From RZYP01 sp964386405 (GTDB lineage: Bacteria > Bacillota > Negativicutes > Acidaminococcales > Acidaminococcaceae), in contig CAYLRW010000001.1 of assembly GCA_964386405.1 (NCBI GenBank), positions 9,956 to 73,955 on the forward strand: a DNA stretch of 64,000 nt, written 5' to 3'. The translations under genes and the position numbers were made by a program. Below the pieces are notes generated by a model, which was not told where the DNA came from, did no database searches, and was given only the letters and a program-made list of their open reading frames with translations. Every line of letters begins with the position of its first letter. The stretch's first letter is position 1. Shown here in pieces: positions 1-9,007 of this stretch.

Positions 1-444
1 TAATAAAAGCAGATCAATAAATACCATGTCAGCAAATAAGAATAAATTAGCTTCTGATGCGGCAATCGTACCTACACAGGCAAATAAAAAATAACCCAAA
101 AAAGCAAAGCCAAGTGCCTTCGGATCAATACCGGCAGCCAAGCCTGCTCCGAAACAGCCCGCTTTTATCATCCAGCTCATTGCTACGCCGGACCAGAAGA
201 AACCAAATGCACCAAAAATAGTTGCACCAAAAATGTTTTTGTGACAAAAATCAAAGTATGAAGCCACTAATTGGGCAAATGAACCCATAACGAGAGCCCA
301 CGGAATTACCCAGGAAACGCCAGAGACGATACCAAGTTTTTGCGCTGAAGCGACCAGTGTCACAATTGCCAAACCTAACAACCCAAGCGGAGTTGGGTCT
401 GCAACCGCGATTTGAACGTGTTGCGTAGAATTACTTGTACTCAT
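1..444 (-). CDS. satP: Acetate/succinate-type transporter, GPR1/FUN34/YaaH family (partial)
   Basis: Carboxylate permease of the AceTr family, which moves acetate or succinate across the inner membrane. The first 148 residues are visible and the C-terminus is cut off by the window edge. Near residue 17 it shows DPTPLGL, close to the family signature NPxPLGL, followed by several strongly hydrophobic segments rich in Gly and Ala, as expected of a six-helix protein. The ATG at 444 has AGGAGGC seven bases upstream. It is preceded by its own candidate promoter and by the terminator of the upstream protease gene, so it is probably transcribed alone or as the first gene of a unit running out of the window. 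Family assignment is firm; substrate is inferred. Confidence 0.85.
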   Translation of the reverse strand, partial: MSTSNSTQHVQIAVADPTPLGLLGLAIVTLVASAQKLGIVSGVSWVIPWALVMGSFAQLVASYFDFCHKNIFGATIFGAFGFFWSGVAMSWMIKAGCFGAGLAAGIDPKALGFAFLGYFLFACVGTIAASEANLFLFADMVFIDLLLL

Positions 445-499
445 TAAAATGCCTCCTTTAAACTATGCAAGTAATTATAACCGTTTTACTTACATATAG

Positions 500-528
500 A
501 GTTTAAAGATAAATTGCAAAAAAGTCAA
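500..528 (-). promoter_or_regulatory. Candidate promoter for the YaaH-family transporter
   Basis: On the minus strand, TTGACT (523-528) is followed after 17 bases by TAAACT (500-505). The leader would be about 50 bases. A TATAAT at 474-479 is an alternative -10 but has no good -35. The same TTGACT-17-TAAACT pair occurs before the structured leader at 10333-10418. Confidence 0.4.
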
Positions 529-579
529 TTAATTCTTAATATCTGTAAAAAAAAATCAAATTTTTCAGATATATAAGAA

Positions 580-649
580 AAAGCCCTTTCATTTAGCTAT
601 GAGAATTGTTAATATTCTATAAAAATTCTTATAGCGCTGAAAGGGCTTT
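580..649 (-). terminator. Intrinsic terminator after the M16C protease gene
   Basis: A 12-bp perfect stem (580-591 with 638-649) closes an inner stem of about 12 bp (595-606 with 624-635) containing one G-U pair. On the minus strand it ends in a run of T. It lies just past the protease stop codon and separates it from the transporter promoter. It has A-rich sequence on the other side, so it could act in both directions. Confidence 0.85.
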
Positions 650-656
650 TTTTATA

Positions 657-3581
657 TTATATATACATAATTTTTGTAAAAATATCCTTGTTTTTTTCAA
701 GGCTAGACTTGCTGCCAACTACACAATAGTAGTTCTCTTGCAAGACATCTCTGACTAATGTTGCTAATTTTTTAATATCATCATTTGTAACTTCAATAAC
801 TTCCATACGTTCTTTCTGACGCATATCATCAGAAATTTCCTTTAAAGCCATAATACATGCTCTTTCCAGCAGCATAGAATTTGTTAATGGCGTATCCATA
901 CCACTTACAGTGCCAATAACATATTTTTTTAATTCACGTTCACTTACAGAAAAATTTGCCAGATATGCTGGTAAATCACGATATATTTGCAAGGTTTTAT
1001 CCAAATTAGGATCACGATAAGAAGTAAAATACGCAATACCGTTACGTTCAAACCTGGCATTTGCGCCATAGGCACCACCTTGTACGCGTACCCTATTCCA
1101 TAAATAGTCATAGCGAAGTATTGTTTCTAAAACTTTCATAGCGCCAGTATATTCATAGCCAAATTTCCTATAATCTCCTCCGGCCGCCACATACTGAACT
1201 TTTCCACTGGTAACGATTCCTTCGTTAATCTGTGTTAAAGAAATCTTTTGAGGTTTTTTACCAGCGTAAGTAGACTTTGGTAACAACGCCATGAATTCAT
1301 CAGCAGCAATTGATACTTTTTCGCGGTCTAATTCTTCACAAGAAAAAGCAAAAAGACATTTACTGCTATGGAAAAGTACTCCAAGTAATTCTCGGAACTT
1401 ACTTTGCAGTACAGGAAATTCTTCTTCAAAATTGGCTATAAGCTTTTTAATGAAATGATAATAACTCAGATGATCTTGCTCATTCACACGGGAAACGGGT
1501 GAAAAATATGCGCATAGTCTTGAACAAGCTATGCTTTGTCCCCTATTAAAAAATTGACTATCCCAATCAGTATTAATTTCATTAGCAATTTCCCAGATGC
1601 GTTTGCGGTTATCAAAACTACTTGTTAAAGCAACATTGCGCAATATAGAAAAAAGTTTATCAATTTTAGCGGTAAGTACTTTCGCCTGAACGGTAAAACA
1701 AATTGAATAATCGTCAGTCCGATTCTGGTTAGAATAAGCAGACAGTTGGAAGCCAATGCCACCTGTATCTTTGTTAGTAGCAGTAGCCAGCGATTGGTAG
1801 CTATAATCAGCTGTATCTACTTTACCAAGCACATCAGTTAATAAAAAGGCATATGGCAACATTTCTGAATCGATACCAGAAAGATCAAAATACCAATTTA
1901 GATATGCTATTTTATTAGTTTGTCCTTGTAAATACAGCTTTGTTAAATTCCCATTTTCAGTTCTGTCTGGCATTATTGGTTCTACTTGATGCCGCAGATC
2001 GCTACGCTCTAAGACAGGTATTGACTCCATTGCCACTGGGTCATCAGGAGAAGTCTGTTTTTCTTGCAATACTCTTGTTTGTTCAACAAGACCTCTAATT
2101 TCTTCCGTACTTAATTCAGATTTAATCTTAGCTAATTTACTGAGTGCCTTCATGTGTTCTTGTTGTTCTTTTCCTTGTTCCGGTCGCAGTGTAATTAAAA
2201 CTTTGTGCGTATTATCAAGAATATAATTTTCAATGAGCTGTTCATAATATCTTGTATTTAAACCATTTCTGAGTTCCTGCAACAAATCTTCAAATCTCAG
2301 GCAATCAAAAGGATTACCATCATATAACCAGCTGTCCATGCAACTTATCCCGTAAATTAAACCCTTAGGATATATGCCAAAATCCGCCTCACGAAGTTTA
2401 AACTCTAAAGAATTTAGAGCAGCTTCCAGCAATTCTTTGTCTATGCCCTTTATTGTAATATCTTGCAAAGTTTTATAGGTTACGCTAATAAATTTATCCC
2501 GCATTTCGGGTTCGGAACCTGCAACTTTAACTGAAAAAATAGGCTGTAAATAGCTGCCAGCATACGTGCCACCAATATCGGAACCAATGCCTGCTTCCAT
2601 GAGAGCCAATTTTAGAGGGGCAGAATTTGATTCCAAAAGAACTGATTCTAATAAGCGCATTGCCGTAGCAGTCTTTAAATCTGTGGCCTTGCCCACTACA
2701 ATATGGAGTTCATGATAGGTTTTTCCCTTTATATCCTCATTATCACCAACCGGATAAGTAGCTTCAACATCTTTAGTTCGCACAAAAGGTTTTTGAATGG
2801 ATATGGCTGAGTTGACTTGTCCATTTTTTGTAAAATTATTTAAATATTCATGGTCAAGAAACTCCAAGGTTTTAAGGATATCAAGATCACCATATAAATA
2901 AATATAAGCATTTTCAGGACTATAGTAGGTTTGGTGAAAATTCAAAAATTGCTCTTGTGTTAGTTCCGGTATTGAATCTGGATGACCACCAGATTCAAAA
3001 CGGTATGCTGTATCAGGGAACAATGCACGCATCGATTCATAATCCAGCAAAGCATCCGCCGATGAAAATACACCTTTCATTTCATTATAGACAACACCAT
3101 TATATTTTAAGGAGTCATTTTCATCATTTACTGAGTAATGCCAGCCTTCTTGCAAAAGTGTATATTTATTTTCATAGATTAACGGATAAAATACTGCGTC
3201 AAGATATACATCCATCAAATTATGAAAATCCTTGTCATTGCGGCTAGCTACAGGATACATAGTCTTATCTGGATATGTCATCGCATTTAAAAATGTATTC
3301 ATCGAACCTTTGACTAACTCAACAAATGGTTCTTTCAATCTATATTTACGTGAGCCACATAAAACAGAATGCTCCAGAATATGCGCCACACCTGAATCAT
3401 CATTTGGAGGAGTTCTAAAGCTTATTGAAAAAACTTTGTTATCATCCTTGTTGCCTACGTATAGAAGTTTCGCACCACTTTTGACATGTTCCAATATAAA
3501 AGCATCAGCCTTTAATTCCTCAATAAACGTAGTCTTTTTAACAGCAAATCCAAAATATACTCTATCATTATCTAACTTCAT
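657..3581 (-). CDS. Insulinase-family (M16C) zinc peptidase, presequence-protease-like
   Basis: A 974-residue metallopeptidase of the M16C subfamily, related to mitochondrial PreP/Cym1, which degrades short unstructured peptides inside a closed two-half chamber. The inverted zinc motif HILEH is at residues 67-71, and the third ligand is Glu167 in NEMKG. Length matches the roughly 970 residues usual for the family. The M16C-associated linker and the inactive second half (including a late Arg-Val-rich segment near residues 845-870) are present. The ATG at 3581 has an AGGGAGG ribosome site. No signal peptide is visible, so it is probably cytoplasmic. It stands alone between its own promoter region and a strong terminator. 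Confidence 0.93.
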   Translation of the reverse strand: MKLDNDRVYFGFAVKKTTFIEELKADAFILEHVKSGAKLLYVGNKDDNKVFSISFRTPPNDDSGVAHILEHSVLCGSRKYRLKEPFVELVKGSMNTFLNAMTYPDKTMYPVASRNDKDFHNLMDVYLDAVFYPLIYENKYTLLQEGWHYSVNDENDSLKYNGVVYNEMKGVFSSADALLDYESMRALFPDTAYRFESGGHPDSIPELTQEQFLNFHQTYYSPENAYIYLYGDLDILKTLEFLDHEYLNNFTKNGQVNSAISIQKPFVRTKDVEATYPVGDNEDIKGKTYHELHIVVGKATDLKTATAMRLLESVLLESNSAPLKLALMEAGIGSDIGGTYAGSYLQPIFSVKVAGSEPEMRDKFISVTYKTLQDITIKGIDKELLEAALNSLEFKLREADFGIYPKGLIYGISCMDSWLYDGNPFDCLRFEDLLQELRNGLNTRYYEQLIENYILDNTHKVLITLRPEQGKEQQEHMKALSKLAKIKSELSTEEIRGLVEQTRVLQEKQTSPDDPVAMESIPVLERSDLRHQVEPIMPDRTENGNLTKLYLQGQTNKIAYLNWYFDLSGIDSEMLPYAFLLTDVLGKVDTADYSYQSLATATNKDTGGIGFQLSAYSNQNRTDDYSICFTVQAKVLTAKIDKLFSILRNVALTSSFDNRKRIWEIANEINTDWDSQFFNRGQSIACSRLCAYFSPVSRVNEQDHLSYYHFIKKLIANFEEEFPVLQSKFRELLGVLFHSSKCLFAFSCEELDREKVSIAADEFMALLPKSTYAGKKPQKISLTQINEGIVTSGKVQYVAAGGDYRKFGYEYTGAMKVLETILRYDYLWNRVRVQGGAYGANARFERNGIAYFTSYRDPNLDKTLQIYRDLPAYLANFSVSERELKKYVIGTVSGMDTPLTNSMLLERACIMALKEISDDMRQKERMEVIEVTNDDIKKLATLVRDVLQENYYCVVGSKSSLEKNKDIFTKIMYI

Positions 3582-3806
3582 GTTTACCTCCCTATAACTT
3601 AATTTAAAACCTCTGAAACATTATAACTTTCATGTAATATTTTACCACAATTGTGTCATTTACTCATACTCAATTAGCTGTCAATAAATAATCACTAATT
3701 ATTACTACACTATTGATTAATCCCGAAAATTAACATAAAATATCATTAAAGCGTCTTTGTGAAGTTTTTTTGACATAATAGTGACATCATTAAAGGGGGC
3801 AATCAT
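3582..3806. promoter_or_regulatory. Divergent promoter region (protease gene / Arc-like gene)
   Basis: AT-rich spacer between two divergent genes. Plus strand: TTGATT (3713-3718), 17 bases, TAAAAT (3736-3741) would drive the Arc-like gene with a leader of about 59 bases. Minus strand: an extended -10, TGGTAAAAT (3639-3647), lacks a good -35, and a TATAAT at 3620-3625 is an alternative. The Arc-like gene's leader contains TGACAT twice, at 3771-3776 and 3782-3787, exactly 11 bp apart, a possible operator. Confidence 0.45.
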
Positions 3807-3974
3807 ATGGAATTATCTCGTTTTACTCTAAGAGTCCATCCCGTAATTCTTAAAAAGCTCAAAATTATTGCTGACAACAACGGCCGTTCAGTTAATAAAG
3901 AAATTGAGCAAATTTTAAAATGGATTGTTGATGATTACGAAAACAAATGCGGCAAAATAAAGATTGATGACTAA
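3807..3974 (+). CDS. Arc-family ribbon-helix-helix DNA-binding protein
   Basis: A 55-residue protein. It shows a ribbon-helix-helix fold like phage P22 Arc: a short beta strand (RFTLRVH, residues 5-11), helix A (about 13-24), the turn NGRSVNKEI (residues 25-33), which is nearly the Arc turn NGRSVNSEI, and helix B to about residue 45. Such proteins bind operator half-sites as dimers. The ATG at 3807 follows AAAGGGGG with suitable spacing. It is one of only two plus-strand genes here and sits alone, with a shared bidirectional terminator after it. No toxin partner or phage gene is adjacent, so a role as an antitoxin or phage repressor is not supported. Target genes are unknown; autoregulation is inferred from the repeat in its leader. 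Confidence 0.85.
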   Translation: MELSRFTLRVHPVILKKLKIIADNNGRSVNKEIEQILKWIVDDYENKCGKIKIDD

Positions 3975-4009
3975 AAGTGGCCTGCATCATAGTGATGCAG
4001 GCCACTTTT
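3973..4009. terminator. Bidirectional terminator between the Arc-like gene and purL
   Basis: A perfect 17-bp stem (3973-3989 with 3993-4009) with a three-base loop lies between convergent genes. The plus-strand end has a run of six T. The minus-strand end has TTTT. It serves the Arc-like gene and probably purL. Confidence 0.9.
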
Positions 4010-4022
4010 TTAATTTTGCCGG

Positions 4023-7000
4023 TTAATCGAAATATTTAACACCAGAAATGAATATTTTTTGGTCTTTATTTCCATGAATATTTTTCATGAGACCAGGAAC
4101 ATAGCGTTCTGAATGACCCATTTTACCAAAGACACGGCCATCAGGACTAGTAATACCTTCGACAGCATACAGAGAGCCATTGGGATTAAATGGCATTTGC
4201 ATGGTTGGTGCACCATTTTGATCCACATATTGAGTAGCAATCTGTCCATTTGCAAACAGCCGCTTTATTTCAGCTTCTGGAGCATAAAAACGGCCTTCTC
4301 CATGTGAAACAGCTATAGAATGAATATCGCCAGGCTCAACAAAATTAAGCCAAGGAGATTTATTGGAAATGATTTTTGTTTCTACAATTTGCGAAACGTG
4401 CCGTCCTATCTTATTAAAGGTAAGCGTTGGAGAATCCTGGCGCATATCAACTATTTCACCATAAGGTACCAATCCAAGCTTGATAAGTGCCTGGAAACCA
4501 TTACAAATACCAAGCATCAAACCATCACGTTCTTGTAATAAAGTATTAACAGCTTCCTGAATTTTCTTGTTACGGAACATGGTGGCAATAAATTTGCCGG
4601 AACCGTCCGGTTCATCACCGGCACTAAATCCGCCAGGCAACATCAAAATCTGGCAATTATTAATCATTTTAACCATTGTATCAATTGAATCATTGATTGC
4701 TGCAGCAGTTAAGTTCCTTACAACAAATACCTCCGCAATACCACCAGCAGCCTCAAAGGCAGCTGCAGTATCGTATTCACAATTTATGCCAGGGAACACA
4801 GGAATAAACACACGCGGCTTAGCAATAGAATAAGGAGCCGTCAACGGTAATGATTCCTTGTATAACGGTTGATTGATCTCTGCAACCTTTGCTCCGGCAT
4901 CTACAATACGCGGGAAAATTGTTTCCAGAGGTTTCAAATATGCACTTGTAATATTGTCTAAAGTAATTTCTGTTTCATTCAATGAAATAAGCTTAGAATT
5001 AGTCAAATGACCAAGATTAATATATTCAATATCAGCAAACAGGTCTTCTGGTGAAAGTCCATCAGCCAACTCTACTACGAAGCCTCCTGGCTGCAATGTG
5101 AATAAGCTATCAGTATCATTGAAAGGTTTTATAAATTCAAATCCGAGACTGTTGCCCAAACACATAACAGATACTGCTGCAGCAATACCGCCCTCTTTTA
5201 TTACCCCTACTGAGGCAACTTTATTTGCTATGATAGCCTGATGAAGAACTCTGAGATTCTTACGCAAAACTTCAAAATCAATAACCTCATGTTCGTCACG
5301 AGGTGCAGCAATAAAGATCACATTGTTGCCTGCAGTCTTAAACTCCGTAGAAATTGCCTTTTCGCTATCAATAACGGAAACAGCAAAAGATACAAGTGTT
5401 GGCGGCACTGTCTTATCCATAAATGTACCTGACATACTGTCTTTACCACCAATTGCGGCAATTTCCAAAGCATCCTGCGCCATGAAAGCTCCTAAAAGCG
5501 CACTAAATGGTTGCCCCCAGGTTTCTGTATTATTCAGTTTAGGGAAATATTCCTGCAATGTAAGATGAATTTTATCAGGATCAGCGCCTAAAGCAACTGC
5601 ACGACAAACTGATTCAACAACTGCGTACATTGCGCCATGGAAAGGGCTCCAGCAGGCAACTTCCGGATTATAGCCACAGGCCATAACAGATGCAGCATTA
5701 GTTATCCCCTTCAGTACAGGCAGACGTGCAACCATACCTTCAGTTGGTGTTAATTGATTCTTGCCTCCAAATGGCATTAATACTGTTCCTCTGCCAATCG
5801 TGCTGTCGAATCTCTCTGAAAGTCCCTTTTGGCTGCATACATTCAGCCTGGAGAGATTTGCTAACCAAGACTGTTCCAAATTATTCTCAACAACACAGGA
5901 TGGTACTTTATTGAAAATGCAGGTCTCAGTAAGCTCTTTTACACAAATATCGGTTTTTTGAGCAACACCGTTTGTGTTAAGAAAAGCTCTGGACAAATCA
6001 ACAATTCTTTCACCGCGCCAGTACATAACAAGACGCGGATTAGAAGAAACTTCCGCTACAACAGTGGCTTCCAGATTTTCTTTATCTGCAAAGCCAATAA
6101 ATTTCTCCCAATCTTTTGCTTCAATAACTAGTGCCATACGTTCCTGAGATTCAGATATGGCAAGCTCCGTACCATCAAGACCTTCATATTTTTTAGGAAC
6201 TTTGTCCAGATTAATTACCAAACCATCAGTAAGTTCTCCGCATGCAACAGATACACCGCCCGCACCAAAGTCATTACAGCGTTTTATCAATTTAGCAACT
6301 TCGGGGTTTCGGAAAAGGCGTTGAATTTTTCTTTCTGTAGGTGGATTACCTTTTTGAACTTCTGCACCGCAGGAAAGCAATGATTCAATGGTATGTTCTT
6401 TTGATGAGCCTGTTGCTCCACCACAGCCATCACGACCAGTCCGGCCGCCTAATAAGATAATCAAATCACCTTCAGCAGGTGTTTCTCTACGCACATTTTT
6501 ACGCGGAACAGCTCCAATTACGGCGCCTAATTCCATACGTTTCGCAACGAAATTGTCATGATAATATTCCTGAACATGTCCAGTCGCAAGACCAATCTGG
6601 TTGCCATAGGAGCTATAGCCGCTGGCAGCACCAATAGTGATTTTCCGTTGTGGCAACTTGCCTGGTAACGTGTCTTCAATTGGAGTCCTCGGATCGGCAG
6701 CACCGGTTACACGCATTGCCTGATAAACATAGGCTCTTCCCGATAATGGATCGCGAATTGCACCGCCCAGACAAGTAGCAGCGCCACCAAAAGGCTCTAT
6801 CTCTGTGGGATGATTATGTGTTTCATTTTTAAACATAACAAGCCACTCTTCATTTTTACCATCAATCTCAATAGGCACGATTATGCTGCAAGCATTAATT
6901 TCGTCAGAAACGTCCAAATCTGCAAGCTTGCCTTCACTGCGCAGTTTTTTCATGCCAACAACGGCAATATCCATCAAGGTAACAGGGCGCTCAGTTTTTG

Positions 7001-7799
7001 TACCATAAATTTTATCCCTTACTTCCATATAACGATCATAAGCAGTTTGAATAGGTTGATTATAAACACCAGGTGCAATTTCAACATCCTCAATTTCTGT
7101 CATGAATGTTGTATGGCGGCAATGGTCAGACCAATATGTATCAAGCACCTTTATTTCAGTAATCGTTGGAGGACGGTTTTCTTCCTGAAAATATTTTTGA
7201 CAAAATAATAAATCTTCCAAATCCATAGCTAGTCCGCTATCAATTCGGAATGACTCCATTTCAGAACGTGTGAGATTGTTAAAATCCTTTAATACTGCGA
7301 CTCTGGCCGGCTCTTCACAAGTGGTTTGCAAAGTAGCTGGTTTTTCCCAGGAGGCTTCTCTGGCTTCAATTGGGTTAATGCAGTATTTTTTTATACGCTC
7401 CATATCGGCATCAGATATTTCGCCCTCGAAGATGTAAACTTTAGCATTTGCAATCATCGGTTTTTCTTTTTGGGTAATCAGCTGAACACATTGTTCCGCA
7501 AAATCTTCCCTTTGATCATACTGTCCGGGAAGCAATTCAATGACAAAACTTTTTGCATTTTTGTCCAAAATAAGTTCTTCTTCAAAAAGCATATCTACTG
7601 GCGGCTCTGATAAAACATGTTGGCTGGCTTCCAAAAATTCCTCATCTGTAAGGCCAAGAACATCATAACGATTGAGAATACGCATGCTTTTAATATTATT
7701 GAGCCCAAGATTCTGTTTTAAATCCGCAAGCAGTTCCTGCGCTTCTATTGCAAATTCAGGTCTCTTTTCCACAAATACTCTCTTGATTTTGTTGCTCAT
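4023..7799 (-). CDS. purL: Phosphoribosylformylglycinamidine synthase (single chain)
   Basis: Converts formylglycinamide ribotide to FGAM using ATP and glutamine, the fourth step of purine synthesis. At 1258 residues it is the fused form: a PurS-like N-terminal region, two AIR-synthase-type halves (signature THNHPTEIEPFGGAATCLGG around residues 330-350), and a class I glutamine amidotransferase at the C-terminus with nucleophile Cys in GICNGFQ and catalytic His in the SHGEGRF region. Two ATGs are possible. The one at 7805 touches GGAGG with no gap, whereas the one at 7799 has a six-base spacing, so 7799 is preferred. It ends the operon with the Eis-like acetyltransferase. No other pur gene is adjacent. 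Confidence 0.96.
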   Translation of the reverse strand: MSNKIKRVFVEKRPEFAIEAQELLADLKQNLGLNNIKSMRILNRYDVLGLTDEEFLEASQHVLSEPPVDMLFEEELILDKNAKSFVIELLPGQYDQREDFAEQCVQLITQKEKPMIANAKVYIFEGEISDADMERIKKYCINPIEAREASWEKPATLQTTCEEPARVAVLKDFNNLTRSEMESFRIDSGLAMDLEDLLFCQKYFQEENRPPTITEIKVLDTYWSDHCRHTTFMTEIEDVEIAPGVYNQPIQTAYDRYMEVRDKIYGTKTERPVTLMDIAVVGMKKLRSEGKLADLDVSDEINACSIIVPIEIDGKNEEWLVMFKNETHNHPTEIEPFGGAATCLGGAIRDPLSGRAYVYQAMRVTGAADPRTPIEDTLPGKLPQRKITIGAASGYSSYGNQIGLATGHVQEYYHDNFVAKRMELGAVIGAVPRKNVRRETPAEGDLIILLGGRTGRDGCGGATGSSKEHTIESLLSCGAEVQKGNPPTERKIQRLFRNPEVAKLIKRCNDFGAGGVSVACGELTDGLVINLDKVPKKYEGLDGTELAISESQERMALVIEAKDWEKFIGFADKENLEATVVAEVSSNPRLVMYWRGERIVDLSRAFLNTNGVAQKTDICVKELTETCIFNKVPSCVVENNLEQSWLANLSRLNVCSQKGLSERFDSTIGRGTVLMPFGGKNQLTPTEGMVARLPVLKGITNAASVMACGYNPEVACWSPFHGAMYAVVESVCRAVALGADPDKIHLTLQEYFPKLNNTETWGQPFSALLGAFMAQDALEIAAIGGKDSMSGTFMDKTVPPTLVSFAVSVIDSEKAISTEFKTAGNNVIFIAAPRDEHEVIDFEVLRKNLRVLHQAIIANKVASVGVIKEGGIAAAVSVMCLGNSLGFEFIKPFNDTDSLFTLQPGGFVVELADGLSPEDLFADIEYINLGHLTNSKLISLNETEITLDNITSAYLKPLETIFPRIVDAGAKVAEINQPLYKESLPLTAPYSIAKPRVFIPVFPGINCEYDTAAAFEAAGGIAEVFVVRNLTAAAINDSIDTMVKMINNCQILMLPGGFSAGDEPDGSGKFIATMFRNKKIQEAVNTLLQERDGLMLGICNGFQALIKLGLVPYGEIVDMRQDSPTLTFNKIGRHVSQIVETKIISNKSPWLNFVEPGDIHSIAVSHGEGRFYAPEAEIKRLFANGQIATQYVDQNGAPTMQMPFNPNGSLYAVEGITSPDGRVFGKMGHSERYVPGLMKNIHGNKDQKIFISGVKYFD

Positions 7800-7813
7800 A
7801 TTCATCCTCCAAA

Positions 7814-9007
7814 CTAATAATACTCATTAATATAATTATTGCACTTTGGCAAAATATCTGACAACAAACGCCCTGCATCGGCAGAATGAACTGCAACAAT
7901 ATCCTCTGCAACTAATTCCGACAGACTGAACTGACCGAAATAAAGCTGAGTAAACGCGCTTATATCCATTTCGATATCAGGTAAGTTGAATGTATCCTCA
8001 ATTCTTATACCATCATTGCCAATATTCAATTTCATCAAAATATTGTTTGATTTAACCAAATCATCAGTTATCAGGATGGTAAAACTACCTTCAATATGCT
8101 CATTATTTATTGGTAACAATTCTAATGCTTTTCTCGCATCAATTATTCTGGCCATCATAAATGGAAGCATGCTGCCGCAATGCGATTGATCTGGGAAGTG
8201 CAAATATGTTAAGTCATCGGCTTCTGCCAACCATTCAAGTTTATCACATTGTGCCATATGTTGTCTTGCATATCGCAAAAAACAATTTTTTACCGCTGCA
8301 TCAACATACACCATTTCGATAATTTTAAACACCATACCTACGCGTTGATATAATACATATCCAACCGGCAAATCGCCTCTATAAGCAATAGCGGCTTCGC
8401 CGCTTTCATTTGTGAAGACAGACCAAAAATTAGTCCATTCGCGTTCAGACCTTACGACACAGCCATTATATTTTTGCACAAAACTTTCGTATAAAGCACT
8501 GACTTCAGTAAAGTCATTTAAATTTTCAACCCTTTTAAGTTCTATGCTGTCATCCACTTCTCCATATGACAGTGCTCGTAAAGGTAATTCATAGCGATGT
8601 TTGAAATAAACAAAAGCAAACTGGTAAGGCTGATAAACGCCAGCGTGCTCTGGCATCAAAATCACAAAAAACTTGCCTTGCGCTTTTAAAATGGCAAATG
8701 CCATCTCAAATAATTCTTTGGTAGCGCGCTTGCCACGAGCGGCTGGATCAGTTGCTACCCCTACCAGATATGAAGTTGGTACTTCCATTCCGCGTAATTT
8801 TAATTTATAGGGGTTAAAATGAACCATGGTTGCTAGGGCACCCTGTTTATTAAAACCACCAAGAATAGCATTTTGTTTCAAACAATACTCCGTAAAATAC
8901 CATTTGAAAAAATATGAATCTTTTTTTTCAAAACAATAATCCCACAAAGATTCAACTTTTGCTATGTTTTTTTCATTAATCAAATGAAATTCCATATTGT
9001 TCTCCAT
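7814..9007 (-). CDS. Eis-like GNAT N-acetyltransferase
   Basis: A 397-residue protein with the layout of the Eis family: an N-terminal GNAT domain, a second GNAT-like domain, and an SCP2-like C-terminal part. The acetyl-CoA loop is seen as GVATDPAARGKRAT near residues 83-96, and the motif HAGVYQPYQFAF near residue 120 matches the Eis region that precedes the second domain. Members acetylate amines, including aminoglycosides; the substrate here is unknown. The ATG at 9007 overlaps the stop of the upstream gene (TAATG), suggesting coupling. A second ATG at 8995 has GGAG six bases upstream and could be the true start. Confidence 0.8.
   Translation of the reverse strand: MENNMEFHLINEKNIAKVESLWDYCFEKKDSYFFKWYFTEYCLKQNAILGGFNKQGALATMVHFNPYKLKLRGMEVPTSYLVGVATDPAARGKRATKELFEMAFAILKAQGKFFVILMPEHAGVYQPYQFAFVYFKHRYELPLRALSYGEVDDSIELKRVENLNDFTEVSALYESFVQKYNGCVVRSEREWTNFWSVFTNESGEAAIAYRGDLPVGYVLYQRVGMVFKIIEMVYVDAAVKNCFLRYARQHMAQCDKLEWLAEADDLTYLHFPDQSHCGSMLPFMMARIIDARKALELLPINNEHIEGSFTILITDDLVKSNNILMKLNIGNDGIRIEDTFNLPDIEMDISAFTQLYFGQFSLSELVAEDIVAVHSADAGRLLSDILPKCNNYINEYY

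Noticed and set aside
2957..3597. Plus-strand open frames opposite the M16C protease gene
   Set aside because: They are antisense shadows of a clearly conserved protease, with no ribosome sites or domains.
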